Shown: piece by piece, positions 1 to 8,583 of the stretch
How positions within the stretch are numbered: position 1 is the first letter of the stretch
Layout: each line of letters opens with the position of its first letter
From: Promethearchaeota archaeon
GTDB taxonomy: Archaea; Asgardarchaeota; Lokiarchaeia; Sigyniarchaeales; SOKP01
DNA length: 64,000 nt
Reading direction: 5' to 3'
Assembly (NCBI GenBank): GCA_016840165.1
Contig: JAEOSU010000027.1
Location: forward strand, 1-64,000
Made by a program: the position numbers and the translations under genes
Notes under the pieces: model-generated
What the model was told of the DNA's origin: nothing
Database searches by the model: none
Seen by the model: the letters and a program-made list of their open reading frames with translations, nothing else

Positions 1-1108
1 AAGTAGTTAACCCTTCCGCGAGCAAGGTTACACTGCCGTCTATTATAGTAATGAAGGATGCTGACTGATATACAGAATAATTATCCGCTCCATTGGATGC
101 GTTCCAATTTAAGTTAAAATCGCCATCTAATTCTGGAGATTCTGCATCTGATCCTAATACGAAATCACTTGGAGGTACTTCTATGTTTGAGTAATTAGTA
201 TCAATTAATGTTAAAGTATAATAAGCTGCTCCATTATCATAATAGAAAATAGCATCCAATAAAATGCCAGTTTCATTATCATAAAAAGCGAGAGCCATCG
301 CTTCAGATAAATCTTCCAATGTCCAAGCGGTATAAGAACCTAAAATAGGTAAGACAACCCCCGTCTGACCCGTTATATTAAATACATGATCCCCCTCTCC
401 ATCAACACCAATATAGACAAGATCACCAAGTTCTTGATTTGCAAAGATCCAATAAACAGGACGACTACCAAAAAAAAGATGTCCATATCCGATATCTGTT
501 ATAAAGCGAGTCTCTTTATTTACATGGTATGCATCTAATGGTCCCACTATAGAACTAGTTTCATTCACTAAAAAGATGTTTCCCGATAAATATGTGTAAT
601 CAATTGTAAGTGTGCCAAGATCCTCACCCATGACATAATAAGAATAAGTGAGATATAATCCATCATAGATGGAGCTGATCCGAGGCGGGCCACTATTTAA
701 TACGTTCACTTGGATACAGTTTGATAAAACTGCACCTTCCATGTTCAAAGCTTCAATGATTAAGTAATAAGTTCCCGTTGGATAATCATTAATAGGATAA
801 TTTGTTTCTGTGTAACCCGTTGCTAGCATAGTCTGAAAACCATTAATTTCAGAAATAAATTCCGTATCAAAATACACTCTATAATAATTCACATTTTCCG
901 AATCAGTCCAACTTAATAAAAAGGTCCCATCTAAGTCAGGATTATCTGCATCTGAGGTTAATGTGAATGCTCCAGGTTGGCTAGTTTTTATTTTAAAATC
1001 TCCATTATTTCGATTAGAAGTTAATAAAGCTTGATTTGAAATATTGATTGCTGGTATAACTAGAGTCAACAGAATTATCGATATTAGGAATACTTTTTTA
1101 ATTTTCAT
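1..1108 (-). CDS. Secreted or surface protein with fibronectin-III-like repeats (partial)
   Basis: An open frame runs from an ATG at 1108 to the left edge without a stop, so the C-terminus lies outside the window. Residues 1-25 form a signal peptide: basic MKIKK followed by a hydrophobic stretch. Two similar modules are visible, one from about residue 45 (LTSDADNPDLDGTFLLSWT) and one from about residue 315 (GSDAESPELDGDFNLNWN). Both have the acidic turn, conserved Trp and following YxVY strand of Fn3-like beta sandwiches. Such repeat proteins are common on archaeal cell surfaces. Binding partner and exact function cannot be read from the sequence. The gene is divergent from the inositol-phosphate synthase gene. 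Confidence 0.75.
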   Translation of the reverse strand, partial: MKIKKVFLISIILLTLVIPAINISNQALLTSNRNNGDFKIKTSQPGAFTLTSDADNPDLDGTFLLSWTDSENVNYYRVYFDTEFISEINGFQTMLATGYTETNYPINDYPTGTYYLIIEALNMEGAVLSNCIQVNVLNSGPPRISSIYDGLYLTYSYYVMGEDLGTLTIDYTYLSGNIFLVNETSSIVGPLDAYHVNKETRFITDIGYGHLFFGSRPVYWIFANQELGDLVYIGVDGEGDHVFNITGQTGVVLPILGSYTAWTLEDLSEAMALAFYDNETGILLDAIFYYDNGAAYYTLTLIDTNYSNIEVPPSDFVLGSDAESPELDGDFNLNWNASNGADNYSVYQSASFITIIDGSVTLLAEGLTT

Positions 1109-1284
1109 ATAATTCACATTATCTAATATAAAAGCGATAACAGATTTGTAATAAATTGTAAGGTAAATCTCAAGAAGATACTTTAAAATAAAAAGCTTTA
1201 CTTTAACTAATCTATTATAGATTTAAAGTATTGAACTCTTAGCTTACTTTTTAGATTAAAACCGTTTTTATTAATTTAATATGA

Positions 1285-1292
1285 TTTAAATA
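1285..1292 (+). promoter_or_regulatory. TATA-like box for the inositol-phosphate synthase gene
   Basis: The AT-only octamer TTTAAATA is centred about 29 nt before the ATG at 1318. That is the spacing expected if transcription starts at or very near the start codon (leaderless mRNA). No Shine-Dalgarno motif precedes the ATG, which fits. The region is very AT-rich, so a chance match is possible. Confidence 0.35.
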
Positions 1293-1317
1293 GGATAATT
1301 TTATTATAGAAAATATT

Positions 1318-2409
1318 ATGGCGAACTTAATTAATACTTGCTTAATAGGGATAGGTGACGTCGCGAGTGCTTTGGTACAAGGTACAGAAAATTATAAGAA
1401 AAATCCCGACAATATTATAGGGTTATTACCAGAAATTACTCAATACTCGATTAATGATATCAAGTTTGTTCTGGGGGTGGAAGTAAATGCAAATAAAGTT
1501 GGAAAAGACTTAAGTGAGGCTATTTTTGCTGAGCCAAACTGTAATTTGAAACTATTTGAACCAAGCTTCTTGAATGCTCCCGTGATAAAAGGTCCTATTC
1601 TTGATGGATTAGACAGTAACATTAAAAATATTATTCCTATTGATGAAAATCAGAAAACGACTGAAATTATCGAAGAATTGAAACGATTTGATGTTGATGT
1701 AGTACTTATTTTACTTCCTACGGGATCCCATAAGGCTGTAAAATTCTATGCAAATGCCGCATTAGAGGCAGGTGCCAGTGTGGTGAATGGGATGCCCTCG
1801 TATGTAGCTAAAGATCCCGAATTAGTTAAAAAAGCCGAAAGATTAAGATTGTCCTTAATAGGTGATGATGTAAAATCGCAGATTGGAGCAACTATTATTC
1901 ATCGCTCTTTAGCAAATCTATTTCCTATGAGAGGAGCGATCTTAGACAGAACAATTCAACTTGATTGGGGAGGATCAAGCGATTTTCTTAATTTATTAAC
2001 TCCTATGGAAAATGGAAACCTTCGCTATGAAGAGGGGAAAAGACAATCGAAGACTGAAGCTGTTGTAGCCAATTTACAAAATCGAGACACTGTCGAATGC
2101 CAAATTTCTGCAGTAGATTACATCCCTTTCATAAAAAATCAAAAAGAGGCATATATGCGATTGGAAGGGAGAATTTTCGGAGGTGCTCCAGTCCGTGTAG
2201 ATATTACAATGTTTGTGGAAGATGGCAATAATTCTGCGGGAATATTAGCTGATTGTATTCGAGTCTCCAAAATTGCCAAAGATCGAGGAGTAGGAGGAGT
2301 TCTTAATTCAGCATGTTCATTCTTTAGTAAGCATCCTCCTGAACAGCTAGATGACATTGTTGCTAAAAAGAGACTTGTTGAGTTCATAGAAGGAAAACGA
2401 GAGTGTTAA
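1318..2409 (+). CDS. ino1: Inositol-1-phosphate (1L-myo-inositol-3-phosphate) synthase
   Basis: This enzyme isomerises glucose 6-phosphate to inositol phosphate using NAD. The 363-residue length fits the short archaeal type. The N-terminus has the Rossmann motif GIGDVASALV (about residues 11-20). The conserved catalytic block GDDVKSQIGATIIHRSL lies at about residues 182-198, matching the family GDD-K-G-T pattern, and LTPMENGN-like segments follow. The product is the precursor of inositol phospholipid head groups and soluble inositol phosphates. It is convergent with an ATP-grasp gene that resembles inositol-phosphate kinases, which makes the locus notable. The ATG at 1318 is supported by a TATA-like box at leaderless spacing. 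Confidence 0.92.
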   Translation: MANLINTCLIGIGDVASALVQGTENYKKNPDNIIGLLPEITQYSINDIKFVLGVEVNANKVGKDLSEAIFAEPNCNLKLFEPSFLNAPVIKGPILDGLDSNIKNIIPIDENQKTTEIIEELKRFDVDVVLILLPTGSHKAVKFYANAALEAGASVVNGMPSYVAKDPELVKKAERLRLSLIGDDVKSQIGATIIHRSLANLFPMRGAILDRTIQLDWGGSSDFLNLLTPMENGNLRYEEGKRQSKTEAVVANLQNRDTVECQISAVDYIPFIKNQKEAYMRLEGRIFGGAPVRVDITMFVEDGNNSAGILADCIRVSKIAKDRGVGGVLNSACSFFSKHPPEQLDDIVAKKRLVEFIEGKREC

Positions 2410-2437
2410 ATAAAAAGTTTAAAATAAGTGAGTTTTC

Positions 2438-3349
2438 TTAACCCTTAATCTTCACTTTTGTTTTATAGTGTTGTTCTCGAATATTAATTAAATTATAGAT
2501 ATGGTCAGATATAAGACTAATACCCTCAGGAATACTTCTAAAACTCGGGAAATCATTAATATCCACTATATAAGAGCCTTCATCAGTTAAAACATAGTCT
2601 ACTCCAAATATAGACATCCCAAATTTTCTTCCTAATCGTTTAATTCTTCGTTTTAAATCTTCTGCGATGGGGACCCGAATATGAACAAGCTCTAAAGGCG
2701 ATAAATTATAATTAAGATTTAAACGGTTATGGGAAACCACAGAAACCACCCATCTACCTATAACATAAACTTTATTAATCATATCATGTCTTCCTAAATA
2801 CTGTTGAAAGAAAAGATCTCTTTCATCATATCCATGGATAAGATCATAGAATTCATTAAAGTTTTTTGCTATTCCTATTATCCTATCGTTTTTTGGTACA
2901 TTGCCAAGATTATGGGAATCTAACTTAATGATGATTTGGTTTTTCTTTAAGAGCGCTTTAACCGCCTCATTAATAGAGTAATAGGTTTGGGGAATTTTTA
3001 ATTTCTTAATTCTTTTTTCTAATAGTTGAAAAGTTTCTTTTCGGCTTTCACACATCTTAACTGAATTGATGCTATTTAATATAGGAATATTAAGATCTAG
3101 TTCTTGAAGTGCTTTGTAAATAACTATATTGTCTTTATGAGTGGTTAGTTTAAGAATAATAAAAGAAATAGGGTATTTCTTTAATTTTTTTACCAAAACT
3201 TTTTTATCAAAGGGTTTCTGCTCATTTTTAAGTAAATCTACAACATAAATATTATAATTTGTCAAGAGGAATTTCTTTATTTTATTAAAAATCTCTCTAT
3301 CTCTATTGACTATAGCTAATATATATGTTTTTTTAATATTGTTAGCCAC
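2438..3349 (-). CDS. ATP-grasp enzyme, RimK/inositol-phosphate-kinase-like
   Basis: A 303-residue ATP-grasp protein. The C-terminal metal-binding strand reads FGVDYVLTDEGSYIVDINDFPSF, with the Asp and Asn of DIN at residues 263-265. An ATP-contacting segment IIIKLDSH lies near residue 140 and FFQQYL near 180. The pattern FGVD...VIDINDFPSF also occurs in inositol 1,3,4-trisphosphate 5/6-kinases (ITPK) and in RimK ligases. The gene converges on ino1 with only 28 nt between them, so an inositol-phosphate substrate is an attractive inference. RimK-like amino-acid ligation remains possible. The start is GTG at 3349, with a TATA-like TATATAAA near 3393-3400 upstream. Confidence 0.75.
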   Translation of the reverse strand: MANNIKKTYILAIVNRDREIFNKIKKFLLTNYNIYVVDLLKNEQKPFDKKVLVKKLKKYPISFIILKLTTHKDNIVIYKALQELDLNIPILNSINSVKMCESRKETFQLLEKRIKKLKIPQTYYSINEAVKALLKKNQIIIKLDSHNLGNVPKNDRIIGIAKNFNEFYDLIHGYDERDLFFQQYLGRHDMINKVYVIGRWVVSVVSHNRLNLNYNLSPLELVHIRVPIAEDLKRRIKRLGRKFGMSIFGVDYVLTDEGSYIVDINDFPSFRSIPEGISLISDHIYNLINIREQHYKTKVKIKG

Positions 3350-3593
3350 AGAAAAAACCCTATTAGTTTGATTTCTTTAAAACAAACTAACCTATATAAA
3401 TATATTGATAATAAAGACTTATTAGCGAAATAAATTTCCCCTCAAATATCGTTCTTTATTATAGAAGTTCCAATATTTACTTCTTATTATCATTTTAGTT
3501 AGAATTTATTTATACGAGATTTAATTATAAGATTTAATAGAATCATATCACGTAATAATAAAAGAATCTATTCTGATTAAACGGGCTCAAAAG

Positions 3594-4412
3594 TTGAAAA
3601 AAATAGGACTCATAATAGATAAATATCATTTAGAGAAGAAAGTTCAAGAGTTTATTGCTTATATGAAAAAAGTATGTAAGTTAGCGATCTATATTGAAGA
3701 GGAATATCTATTAACTTTTGATCAAACTAATTACGATGAAGATTTATTTTTTGTCAAAGGAAAAGGAGATTTGATTCTTAGTTTGGCAAAATTGATAGAA
3801 AGAGAAACAGATGTTCCAGTGATTAATTCCTCGAAAGGAATTTGGCTGGCTTATAACAGATTTTTGAATAGTACACTACTAAGAAACGCTGGTATTAAGG
3901 TTCCTAACTTCTCTCTTAATCCAAAAGAAGATTCACCTCCATTTAAAGATTATATTGTAAAAAATGTACGAGATCAAGATAATTATGATTTTGATCCAAA
4001 AATCCAACCATATGATAACTCTATAGAAGTAAAAGATCAAAGAGCAATAGAAGAAGTATATGGAAAACATGCGCAATATACCTTTTTTTATTATCAAGAA
4101 TATATTGAAAGTGAATTTGAATATAAGATCTATGGAGTTGGAGAGGATTTATACTACTTTAAGCAAAAACCAATTTTACGTGATCCGAATAAGATGAAAT
4201 CGCGAGTAAAGATTGATCCTATAGCGGAATTAGGAGAAATTGCTTATAAAGCAATGGAAATATTTAACTTAAGTATCACATCGTTAGATTTTCTAAAATC
4301 AGAAGAAGACATTTTTTATCTGACAGATGTTAATTCTACACCTAATTTCAATTATCTAAAGAATGGCCCCCAGATTGTTGGCAATTACTTATTGCAGCAA
4401 GCAAGAAGGTGA
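3594..4412 (+). CDS. ATP-grasp family ligase/kinase
   Basis: A 272-residue protein starting with TTG at 3594 (no ATG is in frame nearby). The middle has a substrate/ATP lobe (YIVKNVRDQDNYDF, about residues 121-134) and a QEYIE strand near residue 180. The metal-binding strand DVNSTPNF at residues 245-252 has the Asp-x-Asn of active ATP-grasp enzymes. The substrate is not evident. It is followed after 12 nt by another ATP-grasp gene and then a HAD phosphatase overlapping by 4 nt, so the three are very likely co-transcribed. It diverges from the first ATP-grasp gene across 244 nt of AT-rich promoter region. Confidence 0.7.
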   Translation: MKKIGLIIDKYHLEKKVQEFIAYMKKVCKLAIYIEEEYLLTFDQTNYDEDLFFVKGKGDLILSLAKLIERETDVPVINSSKGIWLAYNRFLNSTLLRNAGIKVPNFSLNPKEDSPPFKDYIVKNVRDQDNYDFDPKIQPYDNSIEVKDQRAIEEVYGKHAQYTFFYYQEYIESEFEYKIYGVGEDLYYFKQKPILRDPNKMKSRVKIDPIAELGEIAYKAMEIFNLSITSLDFLKSEEDIFYLTDVNSTPNFNYLKNGPQIVGNYLLQQARR

Positions 4413-4424
4413 TGTGAAGAAATA

Positions 4425-5213
4425 ATGAAAATTGGGATACTCTCAAAGCGAGAAACAGGATTAGTTGAGAAGATTCGCTCCTATTATGCAGAAAGTGGGA
4501 ATAAAGTTACATTATATACCTCAAATAATTTAGAGGTCAACTCTTCGCTTTTTGAGAATGATTTTTATATTTTAAAATCGAAACAATTACTTTTTCTTTA
4601 TGCGGGGTATTTTCTTCATATAAACCATATTCCTGTGATTCCAGATCCAATAATAAGCTATAAGCATAAAAATAGAGTTGAGTCATATTATTCAATTAAG
4701 AATTGTGGACTAAACACACCCAAAATATATATGGGGACACCCCAGACCATTAAAGTAAAAACATCAGCCTCGGATTACCCCTTAATAGTAAAAGATTTAA
4801 TGGGATCGGGCAGTAAGGGAATTAAAATAATTGAGAGTGCTAATGATCTTGATTCTTATACGAATAACATATTATATCTCGAGAAATATATAGAAGGAAC
4901 CCATTATTTAGCATATTTTGTGAATGAAGAGATATGCGTGGGCGAAAAACAGCCACTTGCTAATGAACATTCTGAAGTAAGACTCATTAATCCAGAAAAA
5001 GATATTAAAAAAGCTTTAATGACATGGCGTGTAAAATACAATCTCCTTTTTGGGCATTTAGATATGATAAGAGAAAAGAAGACCAATAAATTAATTGTGG
5101 TAGATCCGGGCACTTTTCCAGAATTTACTAATTGGAAAGCAGATAATAATTTGGTATCAAAAATTTGCAATTTAATCTTAGAAAGATACCAAGAACGGAG
5201 GTATAATGGATGA
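4425..5213 (+). CDS. ATP-grasp-like protein with altered metal-binding strand
   Basis: A 262-residue protein, second gene of the plus-strand operon. The ATP-grasp features are LIVKDLMGSGSKGIKII (about residues 121-137), a glycine-rich loop over the nucleotide, then LYLEKYIEG (about 150-158), equivalent to the hinge region. The C-terminal strand reads VVDPGTFPEF (residues 225-234). It keeps the first Asp, but Gly sits where the usual Asn metal ligand is found in its two neighbours (DINDFP, DVNSTP). It may have weak or different metal binding, or act as a partner subunit. Its stop overlaps the start of the next gene. Confidence 0.65.
   Translation: MKIGILSKRETGLVEKIRSYYAESGNKVTLYTSNNLEVNSSLFENDFYILKSKQLLFLYAGYFLHINHIPVIPDPIISYKHKNRVESYYSIKNCGLNTPKIYMGTPQTIKVKTSASDYPLIVKDLMGSGSKGIKIIESANDLDSYTNNILYLEKYIEGTHYLAYFVNEEICVGEKQPLANEHSEVRLINPEKDIKKALMTWRVKYNLLFGHLDMIREKKTNKLIVVDPGTFPEFTNWKADNNLVSKICNLILERYQERRYNG
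5197..5202 (+). promoter_or_regulatory. Strong Shine-Dalgarno site before the HAD phosphatase
   Basis: GGAGGT lies 7 nt before the ATG at 5210, inside the end of the preceding gene. It supports translation from the overlapping ATGA start and fixes the start of the HAD protein. Confidence 0.7.
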
Positions 5214-6172
5214 GTGAAAAAGAGTTAAAAGAGTTAACCTCAAAATATCAAAAAGTAAGGTTATATAAAATAAAACATTTCATTTTTGATTTTGGGGGGG
5301 TTTTAATAGAAAAATCATTTGTCTTAAAGAATTTATTAAATATTATTGAACAAGATTTACACATCAAACTTCCAGATAAAAATGTGGACCCTCATCTTAG
5401 AAAATTACGCAGAAGGCTCTCATCGGGAAGAATTTCTGCAAGAGAGTTTTTAAATCATATTATTGAAAAGTATTATTATCCAAATCAGAATAAGAATGGA
5501 GCCCTACCACCAAAAGAAGTAAATATTGAATATTATTTGGAGTTATGGTTTAATCTATATACGAAAGTTACTAATTTTTCTTATGAAATGGCAGAGATCG
5601 TAGAGCGGTTACATAAAGCGGGATATACTGTTAGTTTAATGTCTAATACCTATGATATTCATGCTAAATCGAATGAATTGAGAGGATTTTACGATATCTT
5701 TGATAATGTTTTTCTTTCTAATGAAATCGGTTACATTAAACCAGATATGGAGAAATACAAATATGTATTGAAAAAGTTAGATACTAAACCCAAAAAGTGC
5801 GTATTTATTGATGATAAATTGGCTAACTTAATTCCAGCTCACCAATTAGGTATAATCGTGATAAGATTCGAATCTTTAGAAAAGTTTAAGGACACTTTAA
5901 AAGAAATTGGAATTGAAAAGATTAAACCAGATCTTCGAAAAGAAATTAAAAAGAAATATAAAAAGTATAAATCCAAGAAAAAAGAATATAAAAAAGCTAA
6001 AAAGGAGTATAAAAAAGCAAAAAAGGAATATTTAAAAAAAAAGCATAAAAAATCTCTGAAAAGAAGAGCTGAATTTCTACATAAGCGATTGATATATAAG
6101 AAAAAAAAAGAAGAATATAAAAAACACAAGAGAAAAAAAAAAGAATTAGTCTCAGAATTCAGAATTGCTTAA
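5210..6172 (+). CDS. HAD-family phosphatase with lysine-rich coiled tail
   Basis: A 320-residue protein. Residues 22-225 form a HAD-superfamily phosphatase: motif I is DFGGV (27-31), motif II includes LMSNT (about 142-146), then GYIKPD with its lysine and the acidic motif FIDDK (about 199-203). In motif I the second Asp is Gly, as in many HAD-IA proteins of the epoxide-hydrolase-N-domain/YihX type, so activity on a phosphorylated substrate is likely but specificity is unknown. From about residue 244 to the end the protein is an almost uninterrupted Lys/Tyr/Glu helix with tandem KKEYKKA units. This could bind nucleic acid, polyphosphate or an acidic membrane. Translation is coupled to the ATP-grasp gene upstream. 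Confidence 0.8.
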   Translation: MSEKELKELTSKYQKVRLYKIKHFIFDFGGVLIEKSFVLKNLLNIIEQDLHIKLPDKNVDPHLRKLRRRLSSGRISAREFLNHIIEKYYYPNQNKNGALPPKEVNIEYYLELWFNLYTKVTNFSYEMAEIVERLHKAGYTVSLMSNTYDIHAKSNELRGFYDIFDNVFLSNEIGYIKPDMEKYKYVLKKLDTKPKKCVFIDDKLANLIPAHQLGIIVIRFESLEKFKDTLKEIGIEKIKPDLRKEIKKKYKKYKSKKKEYKKAKKEYKKAKKEYLKKKHKKSLKRRAEFLHKRLIYKKKKEEYKKHKRKKKELVSEFRIA

Positions 6173-6190
6173 AGAGGAAACAAATAGAAT

Positions 6191-7300
6191 TTATTCTTTT
6201 TCCTCTGCATTATCCTGTTTTTCAGATTGTTCCTTGTTAAAGTCTTCGACTTTCTGCATTACAGATTCTTTAGGTGTCGCAGGAAGAGGCATTTTCTCAT
6301 AGACTTCAATAAATTTGACATCTTCAATTTCGTCAGCCATATGGGTCTGAAGATCCATCGCCAGGCCAAATTTTACATAAGTAAGGTTCTGAAAAAGGAA
6401 CATCTTAGGAATTGTGATTTCTAAACTCTTATCGTTCTCATTATAGTTAACTTGAAAGTCATGCACATTTTCTTTTGGTATTCCTTTTGAAGTCATAAAA
6501 TATTCGATCTTCTCATTAAAATCCTCAATTTTATCTATAACTTCTAAATTATAGTCTATCGATTGTCCGGCTAATGGATGATTATAATCAACAATAACTC
6601 TTCCTTGAGTGATATTAGTAACAACTCCTCGCTGGCCCGTTCCTTTTTTTACAAATTCTTGTCCATATTCAGGGTTCTTACCATCATTAAGTTTTCGAAA
6701 CTTAGAAATGCCAATTCTTTCAATCTTTTTTGGATCTCTTTTCCCAAATGCCTTGGTAGGAGGGATTCTTACCGATTTTTTCTCAAAATAATTCATTGTT
6801 TCCAGAAATTCCGTTAGACCTTCATTTAAAAAACCTGGTTTTCCAACGATCACAAATTCAGGAGTATAATATCCTTGTTTTGCCTTTTCTTCATCAAATA
6901 TACCCGCCATTTTCGCGTCTTCTTCAGAAGATACTCTAAAGATTGTTCCTCTCTGAGATTTCCCGGTTATTTTTACTAAAACAAAATCATCCTTATTTAC
7001 TTTCTTACCCATAAGCCGTTTCTTTTTTTCTTCAACTTTTTTTAGTTCATCAGCGACTTTTTCTTTTTCTAGCGCATCATCTTGGGTTTCTACTGTTGAA
7101 GCTTTTGCAGGTTGATCTAAACCTAATAACTCCTTAGCGTTTTCAATGAATTTTTCAGCAGAAGTTTTTCCAATTCCCTTAATATCCACTAAATCTTCAA
7201 CTTTAGAATTAGCAAGCTTTTCTACTGAATCAATGCCTGCTTCTTTAAGATTCTCCGCTTTTTTACCTAAACCCTTGACGTCATCTAATTTTAGGCTCAT
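6191..7300 (-). CDS. FKBP/SlyD-type peptidyl-prolyl isomerase with N-terminal helix-hairpin-helix
   Basis: A 369-residue protein. Residues 1-60 carry two helix-hairpin-helix units (DVKGLGKKAENLKEAGI and VDIKGIGKTSAEKFIENA), like the N-terminal domain of RadA/Rad51 or DUF4332. A charged linker (about 65-95) leads to the FKBP domain (about 98-260) with its inserted SlyD-like flap. The conserved strand VIVDYNHPLAGQ follows the insertion, and a C-terminal beta domain (about 275-345) resembles the extra domain of long archaeal FKBPs. It is a folding helper for proline bonds. The HhH module is unusual and suggests recruitment to nucleic acid or a protein partner. It is convergent with the HAD gene after 18 nt. 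Confidence 0.85.
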   Translation of the reverse strand: MSLKLDDVKGLGKKAENLKEAGIDSVEKLANSKVEDLVDIKGIGKTSAEKFIENAKELLGLDQPAKASTVETQDDALEKEKVADELKKVEEKKKRLMGKKVNKDDFVLVKITGKSQRGTIFRVSSEEDAKMAGIFDEEKAKQGYYTPEFVIVGKPGFLNEGLTEFLETMNYFEKKSVRIPPTKAFGKRDPKKIERIGISKFRKLNDGKNPEYGQEFVKKGTGQRGVVTNITQGRVIVDYNHPLAGQSIDYNLEVIDKIEDFNEKIEYFMTSKGIPKENVHDFQVNYNENDKSLEITIPKMFLFQNLTYVKFGLAMDLQTHMADEIEDVKFIEVYEKMPLPATPKESVMQKVEDFNKEQSEKQDNAEEKE

Positions 7301-7453
7301 CTGACACCAAACTCAAATCAAAATTAGTAAATAGTTGAATGTGAAAATATATCATAGTTTTTAGATTTTTCTATAATATGGCAAAAATTCTCAGATACTA
7401 AGATCAATTATTTACAGCGCGAACGTGAATAAAAATATTTAAAATTCAGAATT

Positions 7454-8566
7454 TCAAGAAACTGGTTCCCATAAGATCCCAAGATTATCAGCATAATTTT
7501 TTACCTCGTGCATTTCTTGCATACTTGGGGTTCGATTTATTTCTTTAAAATTTGAAGCTTTATACATTGGGCGATATTGAGCCATGATATTAACCACACA
7601 GTTCGGTACTTCTTTGCTTATATAATCTAATATAGGTTTACTACAGCACTCAATATGGTTAGGCATTACTAAATGACGCACAATTATTTCTCCACTCCCT
7701 TCATCATGGATTCTCTTAAGATTTCGTGTTATTATATCATAATAGTTTTTAACACCTGAATATTTTTCGGCACATTCATTATTTCCATACTTAAAATCGG
7801 GCAACCAAAAATCCATTAGATCGATAAGAAGCGAAAGTGATTTTGAAGTTAGATAGAAATTTGAATTCCATAGTTGACAGATATTTGATTTCTGATGATT
7901 TAAGCTTCCTAAAATGGTATGAATGTTTGGTATGGGATCCCCACCCACATAGTTTATATTAAATGCTCCTTTTTCTGCTAACCGATCAGCTATATTTGCT
8001 AATTGAATGCAATCAACTTTCTTAGCAATATCACCGATTTTTCGTTTCCCTTTCCATGCTTGAGAGATGTCATAATTTTGACAAAAAACACAACCAAAAT
8101 TACATCCTTGGAAAAATATGGTACCACTGGGTACCAAAACGCTTTCTTCTCCCATGTGAAGAAATGCGGATGATACAAAGGAATCACTTGTTAAATAGCA
8201 ATAACCTTTTTGCTTTTCAATACGATTTATACCGCATTTCCTTTCACAGAAAATACATTTTTCTAGATATTTATTTGCGATAGCTGCTGCTAAATCTAAA
8301 TAGTTAGACTTTTGAATTTTTCGAGAGTCTATTTCTTCTTGATCTAAAGTTAAAAGTTCTCTAAATTCATCACTTTTATCCTCTAATAACCCTTCTAATT
8401 GTTGCTCTGAGAATGATTCGTTAAATTCAGCAAAGATTGTTTTTGCTATAAGGAATCGTGCTACTTTATGTCCTTCCATAATACCCTTATATCTTGAGAA
8501 TCGATTAGCAATCTCTTGAATATTCCAGACTGACTTCGAATCAGGACGTAATAATCTAAATACCAT
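7454..8566 (-). CDS. Radical SAM enzyme, PflA-like (COG1313 type)
   Basis: A 370-residue protein. The radical SAM cluster motif is CNFGCVFC (Cys155, Cys159, Cys162), followed by QNYDIS typical of the PflA-like group. A second cysteine set lies just before it (CIFCERKC at 104-111 and GYC at 121-123) and could bind another Fe-S cluster or zinc. The glycine-rich SAM-contact segment NYVGGDPIPN follows. Related proteins are called pyruvate formate-lyase activase-like, but the true substrate is unknown. It lies 17 nt downstream of the GIFT-domain gene on the same strand, so they are probably co-transcribed. Confidence 0.8.
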   Translation of the reverse strand: MVFRLLRPDSKSVWNIQEIANRFSRYKGIMEGHKVARFLIAKTIFAEFNESFSEQQLEGLLEDKSDEFRELLTLDQEEIDSRKIQKSNYLDLAAAIANKYLEKCIFCERKCGINRIEKQKGYCYLTSDSFVSSAFLHMGEESVLVPSGTIFFQGCNFGCVFCQNYDISQAWKGKRKIGDIAKKVDCIQLANIADRLAEKGAFNINYVGGDPIPNIHTILGSLNHQKSNICQLWNSNFYLTSKSLSLLIDLMDFWLPDFKYGNNECAEKYSGVKNYYDIITRNLKRIHDEGSGEIIVRHLVMPNHIECCSKPILDYISKEVPNCVVNIMAQYRPMYKASNFKEINRTPSMQEMHEVKNYADNLGILWEPVS

Positions 8567-8583
8567 AGTAGAGTATAATTATA

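Noticed and set aside
5839-6129. Minus-strand frame of 96 codons, rich in Phe and Leu
   Set aside because: It is the complement of the lysine-rich tail of the HAD gene. AAA/AAG codons read as TTT/CTT on the other strand produce this by chance.
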